DNA of 64,000 nucleotides, taken from Paulinella micropora. Taxonomy: Eukaryota > Cercozoa > Imbricatea > Euglyphida. Positions 43,223 through 55,104 of the stretch are shown here, piece by piece. The notes beneath the pieces were generated by a model that had not been told where the DNA came from, did not search any database, and saw only the letters and a program-made list of their open reading frames with translations. How positions within the stretch are numbered: the stretch's first letter is position 1; every line of letters starts with the position of its first letter. The stretch is taken from contig BJOX01000326.1 of NCBI GenBank assembly GCA_009731375.1, positions 132,808 through 196,807 on the forward strand. The letters run 5' to 3'. Position numbers and translations under genes: made by a program.

Positions 43223-43660
43223 AAGTAGTAGTTAGTACTTCTCCTTCTTCTTCTTCTTCCTTTCTTCCTTTCTTCCTCTTCCTTTCTTCCTTTCTTCCTG
43301 CGTTTCTTTCTTCCTTCCTTTCTTCCTTCCTCCTCCTTCCTCCTCCTCCTCCTCCTCCTCCTTCTTCTTCTTCTTTCTTCTTTCTTCTTTCTTCTTCCTT
43401 CTTTCTTCTTTCTTCTTCCTTTTTCTTCTTCTTCTTCTTCTTCTTCTTCTTCTTCTTCTTCTTCTTCTTCTTCTTCTTCTTCTTCTTCTTCTTCTTCTTC
43501 TTCTCGTCCTCCTCCTCCTTCTTCTTCTTCTTCTTCTTCTTCTTCTTCTTCTTCTTCTTCTTCTTCTTCTTCTTCTTCTTCTTCTTCTTCTTCTTCTTCT
43601 TCTTCTTCGTCTTCTTCTTCTTCTTCTTCTTCTTCTTCTTCTTTTTTTTTTGTTGTTGCA
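42976..43660. repeat. Large (CTT)n/(GAA)n tract
   Basis: Mostly CTT on the plus strand, with TTTC/CTTTC/CCT variants at 43250-43430. Flanking AGT/AGC-rich sequence lies at 43150-43230 and 43660-43800. The long poly-Lys/Glu/Arg reading frames here are repeat artefacts. Confidence 0.97.
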
Positions 43661-44354
43661 CATGTTGTAGTTGTAGTTGTAGTTGTAGCAGCAGCAGTAG
43701 CAGCAGCAGCAGTAGTAGTAGTAGTAGTATTAGTAGTAGCTGTGGTTGTTGTCGCTGTTGCTGCTGCTGCTGCTGATGTTGTTGTTGATGTTGTTGTCCT
43801 TGCCTGCTCTTGCACTATAAATTTATTAGCGTTTAATGATGGCTGTTTATGCAATAAAGGGCACTCCCTTTGGTTTCTATTGAATAAATACATGGTTACA
43901 ATTTAACACGTCTGAATAATGACCGGTTTCCGGCTCTAGACATGTGGTGTTGTCATGTAGTACATGACATAGTCATGTATTACATGTACATATCATGCCT
44001 TTATACTAGCCGCATGAACGGGTCAAGAAAACCGTGACTGATTTTCTGATGTTTTCTTCACACTGCGTAAATCATGTATTACATGACAAACTCATATAGT
44101 GTGCGATTTAATCATGTAATCATCCATGACAGTGTCTTCCTTAACGTTCGGAAGCATTGCCCCAGCATATTTCTGATGTATATTAATACAATGAAAACCT
44201 GTTATTGAACTCCATTTGAATTGCATTTCTGCAAATACAGCTTCACTTATGGTTGAGATTCCAGCCACATGCCTGATAATATGCTACTGAGAATTCCCAG
44301 AGCCTGTTGGTTTTCTTAGCGTGTTAAAGTCAAAGCCTTCAGTTGGATCTCCTA

Positions 44355-44515
44355 GGGAACACGTTAACTCCATGGATTCCTGCAGCCATCCTGCTCGTTC
44401 TTTGTCGGGACGGCCGTAAACAAAAATTCTTGCCACTATAGCTTCTACATCGAACACACGATAGCTGTAAAGTAGTTTCGCGCGAAAGCCATGTAAAACC
44501 GGCTGTAAAAATCTC
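44355..44515. repeat. Dispersed ~150-bp repeat, copy 1
   Basis: Contains GTTAACTCCATGGATTCCTG, CAGCCATCCTGCTCG and TTCTTGCCACTATAGC. A similar sequence lies at 44815-44965. Confidence 0.75.
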
Positions 44516-44789
44516 ATGTAGTACATGATATAATCATCGGTACAACACGTACATATCATGCATCTTTGCTGGGCCTTGCTGGCATGTCTGAACTACGTCG
44601 GGACGAGCCCAGGCCCGAAGATACTGTGGTCGCCAAGGTCGACCAATGGCAAGAGACTTCTGACCCGACACCTAGAGGGGATCCCCGGATTGTTCCTGTG
44701 ACCGCAAGTATCTCAGCACCTTCACACAGCACCGACTCCTGCAGGCATCACAGTTTAGGAGCTGTTATTAATATTAATATCGGTGCATG

Positions 44790-44965
44790 CTTTCGTGGTG
44801 CAGTGGTTAGGGACTACGTTAACTCCAGGGATTCCTGCAGCCATCCTGCTTGTATGCCAGAACGGCCGTGAGCAAAAGTTCTTGCCACTGCAGCTGCTCC
44901 TTCGAACACACTGTAGCTGCAAAATAGGTTTGCACGGGGTGCTGCAGGCCGGCCCCACAATACCA
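44790..44965 (+). repeat. Dispersed ~150-bp repeat, copy 2, with tRNA A-box-like start
   Basis: Starts with GTGGTGCAGTGGTTAGG, which resembles a tRNA-type A box, and continues like copy 1. A SINE is possible, but I see no convincing B box. Confidence 0.45.
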
Positions 44966-45689
44966 TGTATTAATACTACATGAAAATTTCATGTAATATA
45001 TGAAGATGTCATGCCTGTATGCTAGCCGCATGAAAAGGTCCAGAAAAATGATTTTCTCATTTTTTTTTACACAAAGATGTGCTCGGTCTTACATGATTAA
45101 ATCATGTACAGCATGATCTAATCATGCAGCATGAATACGTGATTTTCTCATGTTTTTGTTTACACCGTTTGTATCATGTATTACATATGTTTTTTACGTA
45201 ATACAAAATACATGACAAAATCATATTTACATTAGAAAGTCATGTCCTTGTGTGTACATGATCAACACATGTAATACATGAGTTACTTATGAAAACGCAT
45301 AACACGTTTGGGAATCAAGAAAAAGTGACTTTCGCGTACCATGTACTACATGACAAACACATGTAATACATGAGTTAATTATGAAAACGCATAACACGTT
45401 TGGGAATCAAGAAAAGTGACTTTCGCATGTACCATGTACTACATGACAAACACATGTAATACATGAGTTACTTATGAAAACGCATAACACGTTTGGAAAT
45501 CAAGAAAAGTGACTTTCGCATGTACCATGTACTACATGACAAACACATGTAATACATGAGTAACTCATGAAAAACGCATAACAAGTTTGGGAATCAAGAA
45601 AAGTGACTTTCGCATGTACCATGCACTACATGACCAACACATGTAAATCGTGGAGGTATCATTAAATACATGACAAAGTCATATTACAT

Positions 45690-46066
45690 GAGAATGTCAC
45701 ATGTACAGAATGTCCTGATAGTGGCCTTGCACCGGATTTAGTTTCCCTTGCAACTACTCAAGTAGGGAATATCGATGATTATGATGTATTTCGTAGACCT
45801 AGAGATCCTGTTTCGCCTGCTACCACTGTCGTGTATGTAGTACCTGATCCGCTGCCTTGCATAAGATGCGGGTCTGTTTCTGTTGTTGTTGATGACCTCA
45901 CATATCATGACAATCGGAGAATAAATCATCGCCATAATGCTAGACTGAGATTAGAATATCTGCTATATCATGAACTGGCACATGAAAATTATCGGGAACG
46001 TCCCTGGCGTGACCTTGTTCCTATTATCATCTGTTATGTGATGTGTGAACCACTAATGCTCCCTTG
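45690..46066 (+). CDS. Exon-like open region with CxxC pair
   Basis: Frame open from about 45700 to TGA at 46065-46067. It includes CPDSGLAPDLVSLATTQVGN, DPLPCIRCGSVSVVVDDLTY and WRDLVPIIICYVMCEP. Composition is normal protein-like and there is a CxxC (CIRC) pair. There is no clear ATG, so it is probably an internal exon whose 5' end lies at the edge of the CATGTA repeats. No family is recognised. It may belong with the exon at 46248. Confidence 0.4.
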
Positions 46067-46247
46067 ATATTTAGCAATTATATTGATATTCAGTGATATT
46101 TATATTTATTTTTGGGAGTATTTACAGTGACATTGTTCAATACTTATGTTGATGTTTGGTGATATGTGTATTGATAATAATTTACTGTTGTGATGAATAG
46201 CTAGACATACAATATAATTAAAATAAAAAAATTATTACTAACATAGG

Positions 46248-46594
46248 ACGAGGACGTAGAAGCGGTAGAGGAGACAGAATGGGATCCAATGCAAAACTGC
46301 TGGTGTGAAGCAAAAGCGATCGAACAAATGCTGGCGCTGCAGATGGTGCTCGAAAGAATGCGGGAACTATCGCCTGGAACTGCAATTTGGCTTCCAATTG
46401 CAATAAACATAGATTTCAAGCCGTATTTGAGAATAGTTAGCAGGTTTTTATACCAGCAGGACAAAGGAAAAAAGAAGCGGTGCGATGTAGCAACCCCTGC
46501 AGAAACCCCTGCCGACTCTGAGATGAGTGAGGACTCGGACGCGAGAGAGCTATTGCGTGAAGTTGTTGAGATATGTTCAGAAGAAGACACCTGA
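46248..46594 (+). CDS. Terminal exon of an unknown gene
   Basis: An acceptor with a good branch site (TTATTACTAACATAG) at 46233-46247 opens the frame DEDVEAVEETEWDPMQNCWC. This continues to AIEQMLALQMVLERM and ends in an acidic tail and TGA at 46592-46594. The repeat-containing interval before it (46070-46190) would be the intron. No domain is recognised. The acidic, Ser-rich end resembles the other unknown genes of this domain. Confidence 0.5.
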
Positions 46595-46624
46595 AATGGC
46601 CCTTGTGGGCGATCTATCTTTATG

Positions 46625-46880
46625 ACCCTAAGGCTTGTCGTTTTGCAATAAATATTTGGCAATATTTATATTGATATTTAGTATTGTTTATTTTGCCAAA
46701 TATCAATATAGATACTGAAGATCAATATAAATATTGCCAAATATCAATATAAACATTGCCAAATATCAATATAAATATTGCCATATATCAATATTTATAT
46801 TGTATATTAGGCAATATTTATATTGATAACTGGCAATATTTATATTGATATTTGGTAATATTTATGTTGATATTTTTGTG
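46625..46880. repeat. AATATT-type repeat block
   Basis: Copies of CAATATAAATATTGCC and the inverse form, spaced by AAATAT. Confidence 0.85.
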
Positions 46881-46885
46881 GCAAG

Positions 46886-47277
46886 GCACCGTTCCCGGAA
46901 GAAAGTGAAGAGGATCCTTTACAGGGAAACTGGCCAAATTGTAAAGACAGGGAGCTCTGGCGACGATGGGCTGAATATTTTCGGCCAAACGTCGTGGTTT
47001 TGCCTCCTCGGGGCGGTTATGCAGCGCCTGGCGAGGTACTCACGCACGATTGATGTAACGTGGCACTCGAGGTTTTTTTGTTCCCTACTGTCGATAGGAT
47101 GAGCCTTTTGGGCCGGAAGAGCAGGATGAGGAAACGGTTGTGCTGGATCATAATTGGGGGAGGAGATACCATCAACCTGCGCCTGATGAACAACTGTCGA
47201 CGTGGGTGTGGGAAAAATGTGGGTTTGAAAATATGAACCAGTTCAAAAGCATGTTATGTTCGTGTTGTCGTGACTGA
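46886..47277 (+). CDS. Two exons ending in a RanBP2-like zinc finger
   Basis: Exon 46886-47035 (APFPEESEEDPLQGNWPN, later LPPRGGYAAPGE; donor GTACTC) and exon 47098-47277 (acceptor CGATAG; DEPFGPEEQDEETVVLDHNW) join in phase 0. The second ends STWVWEKCGFENMNQFKSM, then LCSCC and RD, then TGA. The W..C-x-x-x-N..C-x-x-C pattern is that of RanBP2-type zinc fingers, although one Cys of the first knuckle seems absent. It precedes the zinc-finger/methyltransferase gene at 47981 and may be a further copy or an upstream partner. A further short frame, 47289-47406, has CLVCHRDL. Confidence 0.45.
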
Positions 47278-47414
47278 AGGGTGTATATGGGAGATGTGGA
47301 CAGCCTACGTGTAGAGAGAGAGCGATATTTCTTGCCACTAGGTTTCGATGATCGCGATTTCGGGTGCTTGGTTTGTCACAGAGACTTGGTTCCTAGAGAT
47401 GTTTAAATACTGAT

Positions 47415-47554
47415 TGCCAAATATCAAAAAAACACAAATTTTACTAATATATTGTACTTATATATTGATGTTTGGGATTTCGCACAGCGGAGGCGGTGGC
47501 TAAGTCTTGAGAATAATAATAATAATAACAATAATAACAATAACTTATACATCA

Positions 47555-47599
<45 letters not shown>

Positions 47600-47697
47600 T
47601 TATACATCAATATAAATTTTGCCAAATATCAATATAAATATTGCCAAATATCAATATAAATATTGCTAAATGTGATAATATAAATATTGCCACATCA

Positions 47698-47728
<31 letters not shown>

Positions 47729-47881
47729 TATATTTGAATATATACATCGCCAAATATCAATATAAATATTGCCAAATCTGAATAATAATAATAATGTTAA
47801 ATATCAATATCAATATTGCCAAATATCAATATAAATATTGCCAGTTATCAATGTAAATATTGCCAAGTCAGAAATAGACGT

Positions 47882-47936
<55 letters not shown>

Positions 47937-47980
47937 ATCGGTTTGCGTAATATTTGTATTAATGTAAGTGATATTTTCTC
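47415..47980. repeat. AAT-rich, AATATT-type and (TTG)n repeats
   Basis: (AAT)n at 47510-47600, CAATATAAATATTGCC-type copies at 47605-47870, a TA run at 47700-47725 and (TTG)n at 47883-47937. The last is followed by ATCGGTTTGCGTAAT, as in the intron at 37320. Confidence 0.85.
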
Positions 47981-48918
47981 TTGTGCGCATGTCTCGACCA
48001 CCACAAGACGTCTGGAGTCGGTGTCGAAGTGGATGCCTGGATGCCTAAGTGGGTTTGCAAGTCCTGTTGGACAGCCAACCTGTTCTCGCGGAAGATATGT
48101 GCTTCTCCGGGCTGCAATGCATCTAACCGTATGTTTGTTACGAAAGCACCTGCCTGGCAGGTGCGATTGTTACGGCAATGCAGAGGACCTTTGTCTCAGA
48201 ATGACCTAGGAGTGTGCGGAGACGGGATCGGAGGGACGCTGACCCCTCAGTCTCTAGCCACCTGTTTGGGAGCAATTCCTGCTCGAGTGAAAAAGGAAAC
48301 CTATTTTATAGATGTAGGTTGTGGAGGAGGAAATGTATGTGTGTCGGCTTTGTGCGATGTTTGGAAAGGGGTTTCTGGAATTGAGTGCAGAAACCTGAGT
48401 GACGCGTGGAGCTTAAAGTTTAGCAAGTACCTTGATGAACGTGAAGCCCATGCAGGCACGGGTTTTTGTGGCAGAAAGAAATGCTTTTGTGCCCTGCCTG
48501 GTTACAGGCTGGCAAAAGATTTTCCCCTATCCACTTTTTTCCCCTCCTGGACGACCCCTTACATGGATATACAGTGCATAACCGAAGCACTTGCTGAATA
48601 CACAATATCCCATGTACAGAGCGATTGCGAACACACAATCTCAAGATCTCTGTAGCCATATGCATGTTTCTGTTTTGGAAGGGATGGAATCCCTTCCATA
48701 AGCAGCAGATACTTTGGAAAATCCTTGGTGAATTTAGAGTCAAGTATCTGATGGTTGTCGACTCATGTAGATCTCACTCGGGATCTTTTGATCACCGAGA
48801 CACTCTAAGCTTTGTAAGTTCGAACTTCAGATTGACAAAGTACAGATGTCCAGTCCGTGTCGTAGGAAGTGGGGAAGCTTATGCATTCTTGCTGTTGGAA
48901 AGAATTTTTTCCTCGTAA
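47981..48918 (+). CDS. RanBP2-zinc-finger / DOT1-like methyltransferase A
   Basis: A class I SAM-dependent methyltransferase. The N-terminal part has a RanBP2-type zinc finger, PKWVCKSCWTANLF..C..C, near 48040-48115. The SAM site follows near 48305: YFIDVGCGGGNVCVSALC, then GVSGIEC. This is the motif I plus GxE arrangement of DOT1-type histone H3K79 methyltransferases. The first frame ends at 48655. A splice (acceptor CTCTGTAG at about 48654) joins to AICMFLFWKGWNPFHK and KYLMVVDSCRSHSG, ending LLLERIFSS at 48916-48918. A paralogue with the same order lies at 58474-59285. Most bases are outside repeats. The start is not secure: several possible short introns lie at 48130-48200. Substrate is inferred from resemblance only. 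Confidence 0.6.
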
Positions 48919-48924
48919 TCCTGT

Positions 48925-49310
48925 CAATCCAATCTAAATATTGCAACTGGGAAAATGCCAGGCCGCCTATAGCGTAGATATTACACCTTGGCAATATATA
49001 TATTTCAATTTTTCAATGTAGATAAATACAATATAGATATTGCAACTTGAAATATTTGTAATTTGTAAAATATATATATTTATACATATATATATATATA
49101 TATAATAAATACTCCACGACGATAATTTTCCCGCAATCTGAAGTGTGCTTGTTTATGTTTGTGCTAGTTTAGTTTTATAACGTCCCTGCTGTCAAAGACG
49201 TGCACCCAAATCTGCAAATCCATGCTATGCAATGCGGCAGCTCTGAGTCAAATCGCCGCTTTCTGAGGTTAGCAGAACATGAATATCTGCACGACGACGA
49301 GGTCTTGATT
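48925..49310. other. AT-rich spacer with degraded repeats
   Basis: Scattered AATATAGATATTGC-like copies to 49080 and a TA run at 49080-49105. Unique DNA without a clear ORF follows. Confidence 0.5.
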
Positions 49311-49324
49311 AGCATAGGGCTTTC

Positions 49325-49798
49325 ATGGCGCATGGCCCAAGAAGAAAACTAAGCAAGGATTCCAGGGTCGCCCACCTAAAACAGAGGAAGCAAAAAAGCT
49401 TGGGATTGTCGACCGCATTTGCTATAGTGAGTGCTCTAATAACAAAGAGTATGTTAATTGCAGGCAAAAGGTACTTGCAGGAATTGATACTGCTCGCGCA
49501 CAAGAAAACTAGACCTAGCAGAGGGAACGGTCAAAAGCAATCGAAGAAAAAACCCTCGGGCAAAAGCAAGCTTAGTAAAGAAAAAGCTATTGATCAGAAA
49601 AAGGCACGAGAACAAGAAAGAAAGGATTGTAAGCCATCCTTTGTAGTTCAAGAAGTTGATCCACAAGAAGATAGGCTCGCACAAACGAGGAACCAGGTTG
49701 ACAGCAGTAACATCATGCCCACCAGAAGTAGGCGCAACAGAATTACGTCACAGAGAATGGTTCAGGCAATTGAAACAGATTTCGGTAATGTTGATTAA
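49325..49798 (+). CDS. Basic protein of unknown function (cassette A)
   Basis: 157 residues, MAHGPRRKLSKDSRVAHLKQ, with a hydrophobic segment (LGLSTAFAIVSALIT). A Lys/Ser/Gln-rich basic middle follows. The end has RSRRNRITSQRMVQAIETDF. The ending resembles R-S-x-R..x-S-x-x-[MV]-x-[EA] tails of nuclear proteins. It follows methyltransferase A, just as the ORF at 59395 follows methyltransferase B. A cryptic intron is possible near 49430-49460. Function is unknown. Confidence 0.45.
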   Translation: MAHGPRRKLSKDSRVAHLKQRKQKSLGLSTAFAIVSALITKSMLIAGKRYLQELILLAHKKTRPSRGNGQKQSKKKPSGKSKLSKEKAIDQKKAREQERKDCKPSFVVQEVDPQEDRLAQTRNQVDSSNIMPTRSRRNRITSQRMVQAIETDFGNVD

Positions 49799-49834
49799 AT
49801 ATAGACACAGCAAATTTATTGTACGTACCTATGT

Positions 49835-51720
49835 GCGATATTAATATTGCAAAAAAGCAATATTAGTATTGAAATCTATGCAATATTAATTTTGCTAAAA
49901 AAGCAATATTAATATTGAAATGTATGCAATATTAATATTGCCAAAAAGCAATATTAATATTGAAATTATGCAATATTAATATTGCCAAAAAGCAATATTA
50001 ACATTGAAATGTATGCAATATTAATATTGCCAAAAAGCAATATTAATATTGAAATGATGCAATATTAATATTGCCAAAAAGCAATACTAATATTGAAATG
50101 TATGCAGTATTAATATTGCCAAAAGCAATATTAATATTGAAATTATGTAATATTAATTGCAGAAAAGCAATATTAATATTGAAATGTATGCAATGTTAAT
50201 ATTGCAAAAAAGCAATATTAATATTGAAATGTATGCAATGTTAATATTGCAAAAAAGCAATATTAATATTGAAATGTATGCAATATTAATATTGTCAAAA
50301 AGCAATATTAATATTGAAATGTATGCAATATTAATATTGCCAAAAGCAATATTAATATTAAAATTATGCAATATTAATATTGCAGAAAAGCAATATTAAT
50401 ATTGAAATGTATGCAATGTTAATATTGCCAAAAAGCAATATTAATATTGAAATTATGCAATATTAATATTGCCAAAAAGCAATATTAATATTGAAATGTA
50501 TGCAATATTAATATTGCCAAAAAGCAATATTAATATTGAAATTATGCAATATTAATATTGCCAAAAAGCAATATTAATATTGAAATGTATGCAATATTAA
50601 TATTGCCAAAAAGCAATATTAATATTGAAATTATGCAATATTAATATTGCCAAAAAGCAATATTAATATTGAAATGTATGCAGAAGTAATCAATATTGCC
50701 AAAAGCAATATTAATATTGAAATTATGCAATATTAATATTGCAGAAAAGCAATATTAATATTGAAATGTATGCAATGTTAATATTGCCAAAAAGCAATAT
50801 TAATATTGAAATTATGCAATATTAATATTGCAGAAAAGCAATATTAATATTGAAATGTATGCAATATTAATATTGCCAAAAAGCAATATTAATATTGAAA
50901 TTATGCAGTATCAATATTGCAAAAAAGCAATATTAATATTGAAATGTATGCAATATTAACATTGCAAAAAAGCAATATAATATTGAAATTATGCAATATT
51001 AATATTGCAAAAAAACAATATTAATATTGAAATTATGCAATAATAATATTGCCAAAAAGCAATATTAATATTGAAATGTATGCAATATTAGTATTGCAAA
51101 AAAGCAATATTAATATTGAAATTATGCAATATTAATATTGCCAAAAGGCAATATTAATATTGAAATGTATGCAATACTAGTATTGCAAAAAAGCAATATT
51201 AATATTGAAATTATGAAATATTAATATTGCAAAAAAAAGCAATATTAATATTGAAATGAATGCAATATTAATATTGCAAAAAAGAAATATTAATATTGAT
51301 ATGTATGCAATATTAATATTGCAGAAAAGCAATATTAATGTTGAAATGTATGCAATGTTAATATTGCCAAAAAGCAATAATAATATTGAAATGTATGCAA
51401 TATTAATATTGCAAAAAAGCAATATTAATATTGAAATGTGTGCAATATTAATATCGCCACAAAGCAATATTAATATTGACATGTGTGCAATATTAATATT
51501 GCAAAAAAACAAAATATTAATATTGAAAATATTGACATTGATGCAATATTAATATTGCTAAAAAGCAATATTGATATTGACATTGATGCAATATTAATAT
51601 CGAGAAAAAGCAATATTAATATTGCAAAAAATCAACATTTATATTGAAAATATTGAAATTGATGCAATATTAATATTGCAAAAAAAAGCAATATTTCAAT
51701 CTTAAAAAAAAAAAAAAAAA
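49835..51720. repeat. Most regular AATATT-palindrome satellite
   Basis: About 40 units of roughly 45 bp: GCAATATTAATATTGC, CAAAAA spacer, GCAATATTAATATTG, AAAT(G)TATG spacer. Substitutions are few and the palindromic cores are the best-kept part. It ends in an A-run near 51705. The ORFs reading repeated NINIEM/ILILQKS are produced by the repeat. Confidence 0.95.
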
Positions 51721-51774
51721 AAAAGCCCGGGACTTAGAGCTGGCGGATGCCTGGCCACCAGTGAGCAATATTGA

Positions 51775-52015
51775 AAAAAGGAGCAATCAATATCCATCGA
51801 AAAAAATATTGATTTTTGCCCAAAAAAATATTGATTTTTTGTTTTTTTTAAAAAGTATTGAAAGCTGAATTTTAGGTATCCGGTGCCACTAGGTGAGCTT
51901 TTCAAGTTACACTGCCGGCCCAGCAGCAAAATCTGGTATTTAAAATCAATATTTTCTTCAATATTAATATTGATTTTCGATCCATATTAATATTGATTTT
52001 AAAATCAATATTTCG
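51775..52015. repeat. ATTGATTTT-type degraded repeat block
   Basis: AAAATATTGATTTT-like copies similar to 28460-28620, marking the right end of the AATATT domain. Unique DNA without a gene follows to about 52415. Confidence 0.8.
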
Positions 52016-52420
52016 CACTCCGGGTAGTGGGTTAAGGAGTACTGGTTGTGTGTGCTTCTTGGTCCTTGTGCTTGGCTAATGTTGTGCCCGAGCAATTTGA
52101 CGCGTCTGTGAAGACTGAATATAATTGAACGTGCCATTGGTGTAGGAAGGTTGAATGCGCGTGTGGTTGCTGGATACGAGCTTTTGTTGTTCTGGTCTGA
52201 AAGGGATTTATGAACGAGTGCTGAGGTTCGATGTGTAGGCGTGCTGTTGGTCTGGTTTGCTCTCCTATACAATATTAGCACCTCCCATGATATATATGTA
52301 TGTTTACAACACTCACACAGAGCTACACAGCAAGACTAGTTACGTCAAGCTGGACACGTATTGTTGGATAACGCATTCAGCAGTGCGGCCGTCTAGGCGC
52401 CACTACAACCCCGTTTATTC

Positions 52421-52615
52421 AAGGTATACCCTGAAACGGTCAAGGTATATCTTGAAAAGCATCAAGGTATTGATTTCTTTACCTTGAACAGCCTCAAGGT
52501 AGTGATTTCTATACCTTGAAATGGATAAAAGCCTCAAGGTATTGATTTCTATACCTTGAAACAGTGAAAAAAAAATCCATGTTTCAAGGTAAAAAATTTT
52601 ATACCTTGAAAATTT
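52421..52615. repeat. AAGGTATACCTT repeat block 1 (degraded)
   Basis: Copies and part copies of TCAAGGTATACCTTGA. Several carry an insertion between the half-sites (CAAGGTATTGATTTCTATAC). Confidence 0.85.
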
Positions 52616-53183
52616 CAATGGTACGTTCGGCCCGCGATAAGAAATCAGGAAAAGAACGTGCCCGCGATGTGAAATCAGGAAAAGGAATCAGGAAGTGTGC
52701 CAAAAACAAAATTTAGTATTTTTACCTTTGGTGGGGGGGGTTCAAAAAAGCATTTGTTTGATTTTCCCCCGCCTTTTCAATCTTTTCTATTGCCAAGCTT
52801 AAGAGTGCCTGTCCAACGTGGTATTGATCAAGTACGGGCCCTAGTCTTTGTGATGGTTAGTGTACTCATTGCAAAACTACGTGCTCGGAACGACTTTGCA
52901 GACGTAGGAATGAACATCTTTTGATATATATTCTTGTACATGCCCTGAGTTCAATCAGTGACATGGAAGGCGTATGCACAAAGGTTTGTTCTACTGTTGT
53001 GGTGAGATAAATGAGAGGGAGGCTTTTTATTTGCTTGCACGTTTTACTTTTTTTACTCACTACATTATGCATCATTTATATGTATACGTACTGTATAACG
53101 TATATATATGTATAAATTTTTCTCTGCATCTCTCTCTCTCCGTCTCTCTGTTGCTTTTTCCTCTCTCTCTCTCTCATTTCTCT

Positions 53184-53241
<58 letters not shown>

Positions 53242-53313
53242 CCTCTCGTCTCTCTCTCGATCTATCTTTCTTTTCTTTCATTCTCTCAAGACACTCTGTC
53301 TTAATTTATTGCT

Positions 53314-53350
<37 letters not shown>

Positions 53351-53410
53351 TCTCTCTCTCTCCCTCTCTCTCTCTCCCTCAGAGAGAGTGAGAGAGAGAG
53401 ATCCCTGACT

Positions 53411-53777
53411 GCGTACACAGAAAGATATACTTTTTTTGAAATTTGGACATGCGCCCCGAGGGTGCTCGCAACGTCCGACACGAAAATTCAATAGAGCTCA
53501 TCCACACGCGTCGAATGCAAAAACAAATTTCGAAAAAGAGCAGAGTTTACACCAAAAGGACTTTTTGAAATTTATTTACTCCTTGATATTTCAAGGTATA
53601 CCTTCGTAAAAATTTCAAAAAATCATTGGGGTTGTAAACTAAGCTCTTTTTCGATTTTTTTTTTGCATTCGACACGTCTAGATGAGCCCTATTGAATTCT
53701 TGTGTCGGAAGTTGCGAGCACCCTCGGGGCGCATGTCAAAATTTCAAAAAACAATATATCTTTCTATGTACGTCACC
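53411..53777. repeat. Fold-back element (long inverted repeat)
   Basis: Two arms of about 165 bp in inverted orientation. The left starts CGTACACAGAAAGATATAC and has ATGCGCCCCGAGGGTGCTCG. The right has the complement, CGAGCACCCTCGGGGCGCAT, and ends TTTCTATGTACGTC. The arms are roughly 85% alike. A palindrome copy (TTCAAGGTATACC) sits in the short loop. Confidence 0.85.
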
Positions 53778-53950
53778 TTGATATTTCAAGGTATACTTTG
53801 GAAAATCAAGATATACCTTGATATTGCAAGGTATACCTTGACTAGTTCAAGGTATACCTTGACTATTTCAAGGTATACCTTGACTATTTCAAGGTATACC
53901 TTGGATATGTAATGTAAACATTCAAAGGCTAAGTCCTTGCATGTCTATTT
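53765..53950 (+). repeat. Left arm of a long-range inverted repeat
   Basis: Five AAGGTATACCTTG copies followed by GGCTAAGTCCTTGCATGTCT. The same sequence in reverse complement is at 60045-60215. Confidence 0.85.
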
Positions 53951-54106
53951 CTTCGGATGCTGCGTGGCAGGATAATCTCAAGGGCAATATCCCGCCGATA
54001 AACCAAGAGGAGATGGAGTGCATAGGACATATCTTGGCCCTCAAGGAGATGATGATAGAGAGGTACTTTTCTCTGTATCTCTTTCTCCCGTCTCTCTGTT
54101 GCTTTT

Positions 54107-54167
<61 letters not shown>

Positions 54168-54442
54168 ATTTCTCTCAATCTCTCTCTCTCTCTCGATCTC
54201 TCTTTCTTTCCTTTCCTTCTCTCAAGACATTCTGTCTTAATTTATTGCTTGCTCTCTCTCTCTCTCTCTCTCTCTCTCGATCTCTCTCCCACTCTCTCTC
54301 TCTCTCTCTCTCTCTCATTTCTCTCAATCTCTCTCTCATTTCTCTCAATCTCTCTCTCATTTCTCTCAATCTCTCTCTCATTTCTCTCAATCTCTCTCAT
54401 TTCTCTCTTTCTTTTCTTTCCTTCTTTCAAGATATGTCTCGA

Positions 54443-54498
<56 letters not shown>

Positions 54499-54565
54499 AA
54501 TCAAGGTATACCTTGCCTTACCAAGGTATACCTTGCCCTACCAANNNNNNNNNNNNNNNNNNNNN

Positions 54566-54671
<106 letters not shown>

Positions 54672-55046
54672 ACGACAACGTATGCTTGAGTGCCTGTCCT
54701 ACGATCAAGTACGGGCCCTAGTCTTTGTGATGGTTGGTGTACCCATTGCAAAACTACGTGCTTTCAGAACGACTTTGCAGACGTAGGAATGAACATCTTT
54801 TGATGTATATTGCTGGTACATGTCCCGAGTTACCTCCGTGACGTAGAAGGCGTATGCACAAAGGTTTGTTCTACGGTTTTGCAATAAACGCATATGAGAG
54901 GGTTGGCTTTTTATTTGCTTGCACGTTATACTTTTTTTACTTAATACATGATGCATCATTTATATGTACTGCATATATATATGTATACACTTTTCTCTAC
55001 ATCTCTTTCTCTCCGTCTCTCTGTTGCTTTTTCCTCTCTCTCTCTC

Positions 55047-55104
<58 letters not shown>

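Larger units (their letters stand above)
43933..45715. repeat. CATGTA..TACATG palindrome domain
   Basis: Many copies of TCATGTA(N1-3)TACATGA and part copies, a different palindrome from the flanking AATATT repeats. Between 45276 and 45655 they are organised in a tandem repeat of about 93 bp (four copies). Each copy has GAAAACGCATAACACGTTTG and AAGAAAAGTGACTTTCGC. Confidence 0.88.

Noticed and set aside
42964-43893. A 309-residue Lys/Glu/Thr ORF on the minus strand
   Set aside because: Pure microsatellite translation through CTT and AGT repeats.
44790-44870. A tRNA gene
   Set aside because: Only an A-box-like string; no cloverleaf, anticodon arm or good B box could be found.
50153-51552. ORFs reading NINIEMYAILILQK repeats
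   Set aside because: Direct translations of the 45-bp palindrome unit; the same peptide appears in either orientation.
49835-51720. CRISPR-like array
   Set aside because: Regularly spaced palindromes recall a CRISPR array, but the spacers are also repeated, the locus is eukaryotic and there are no cas genes.
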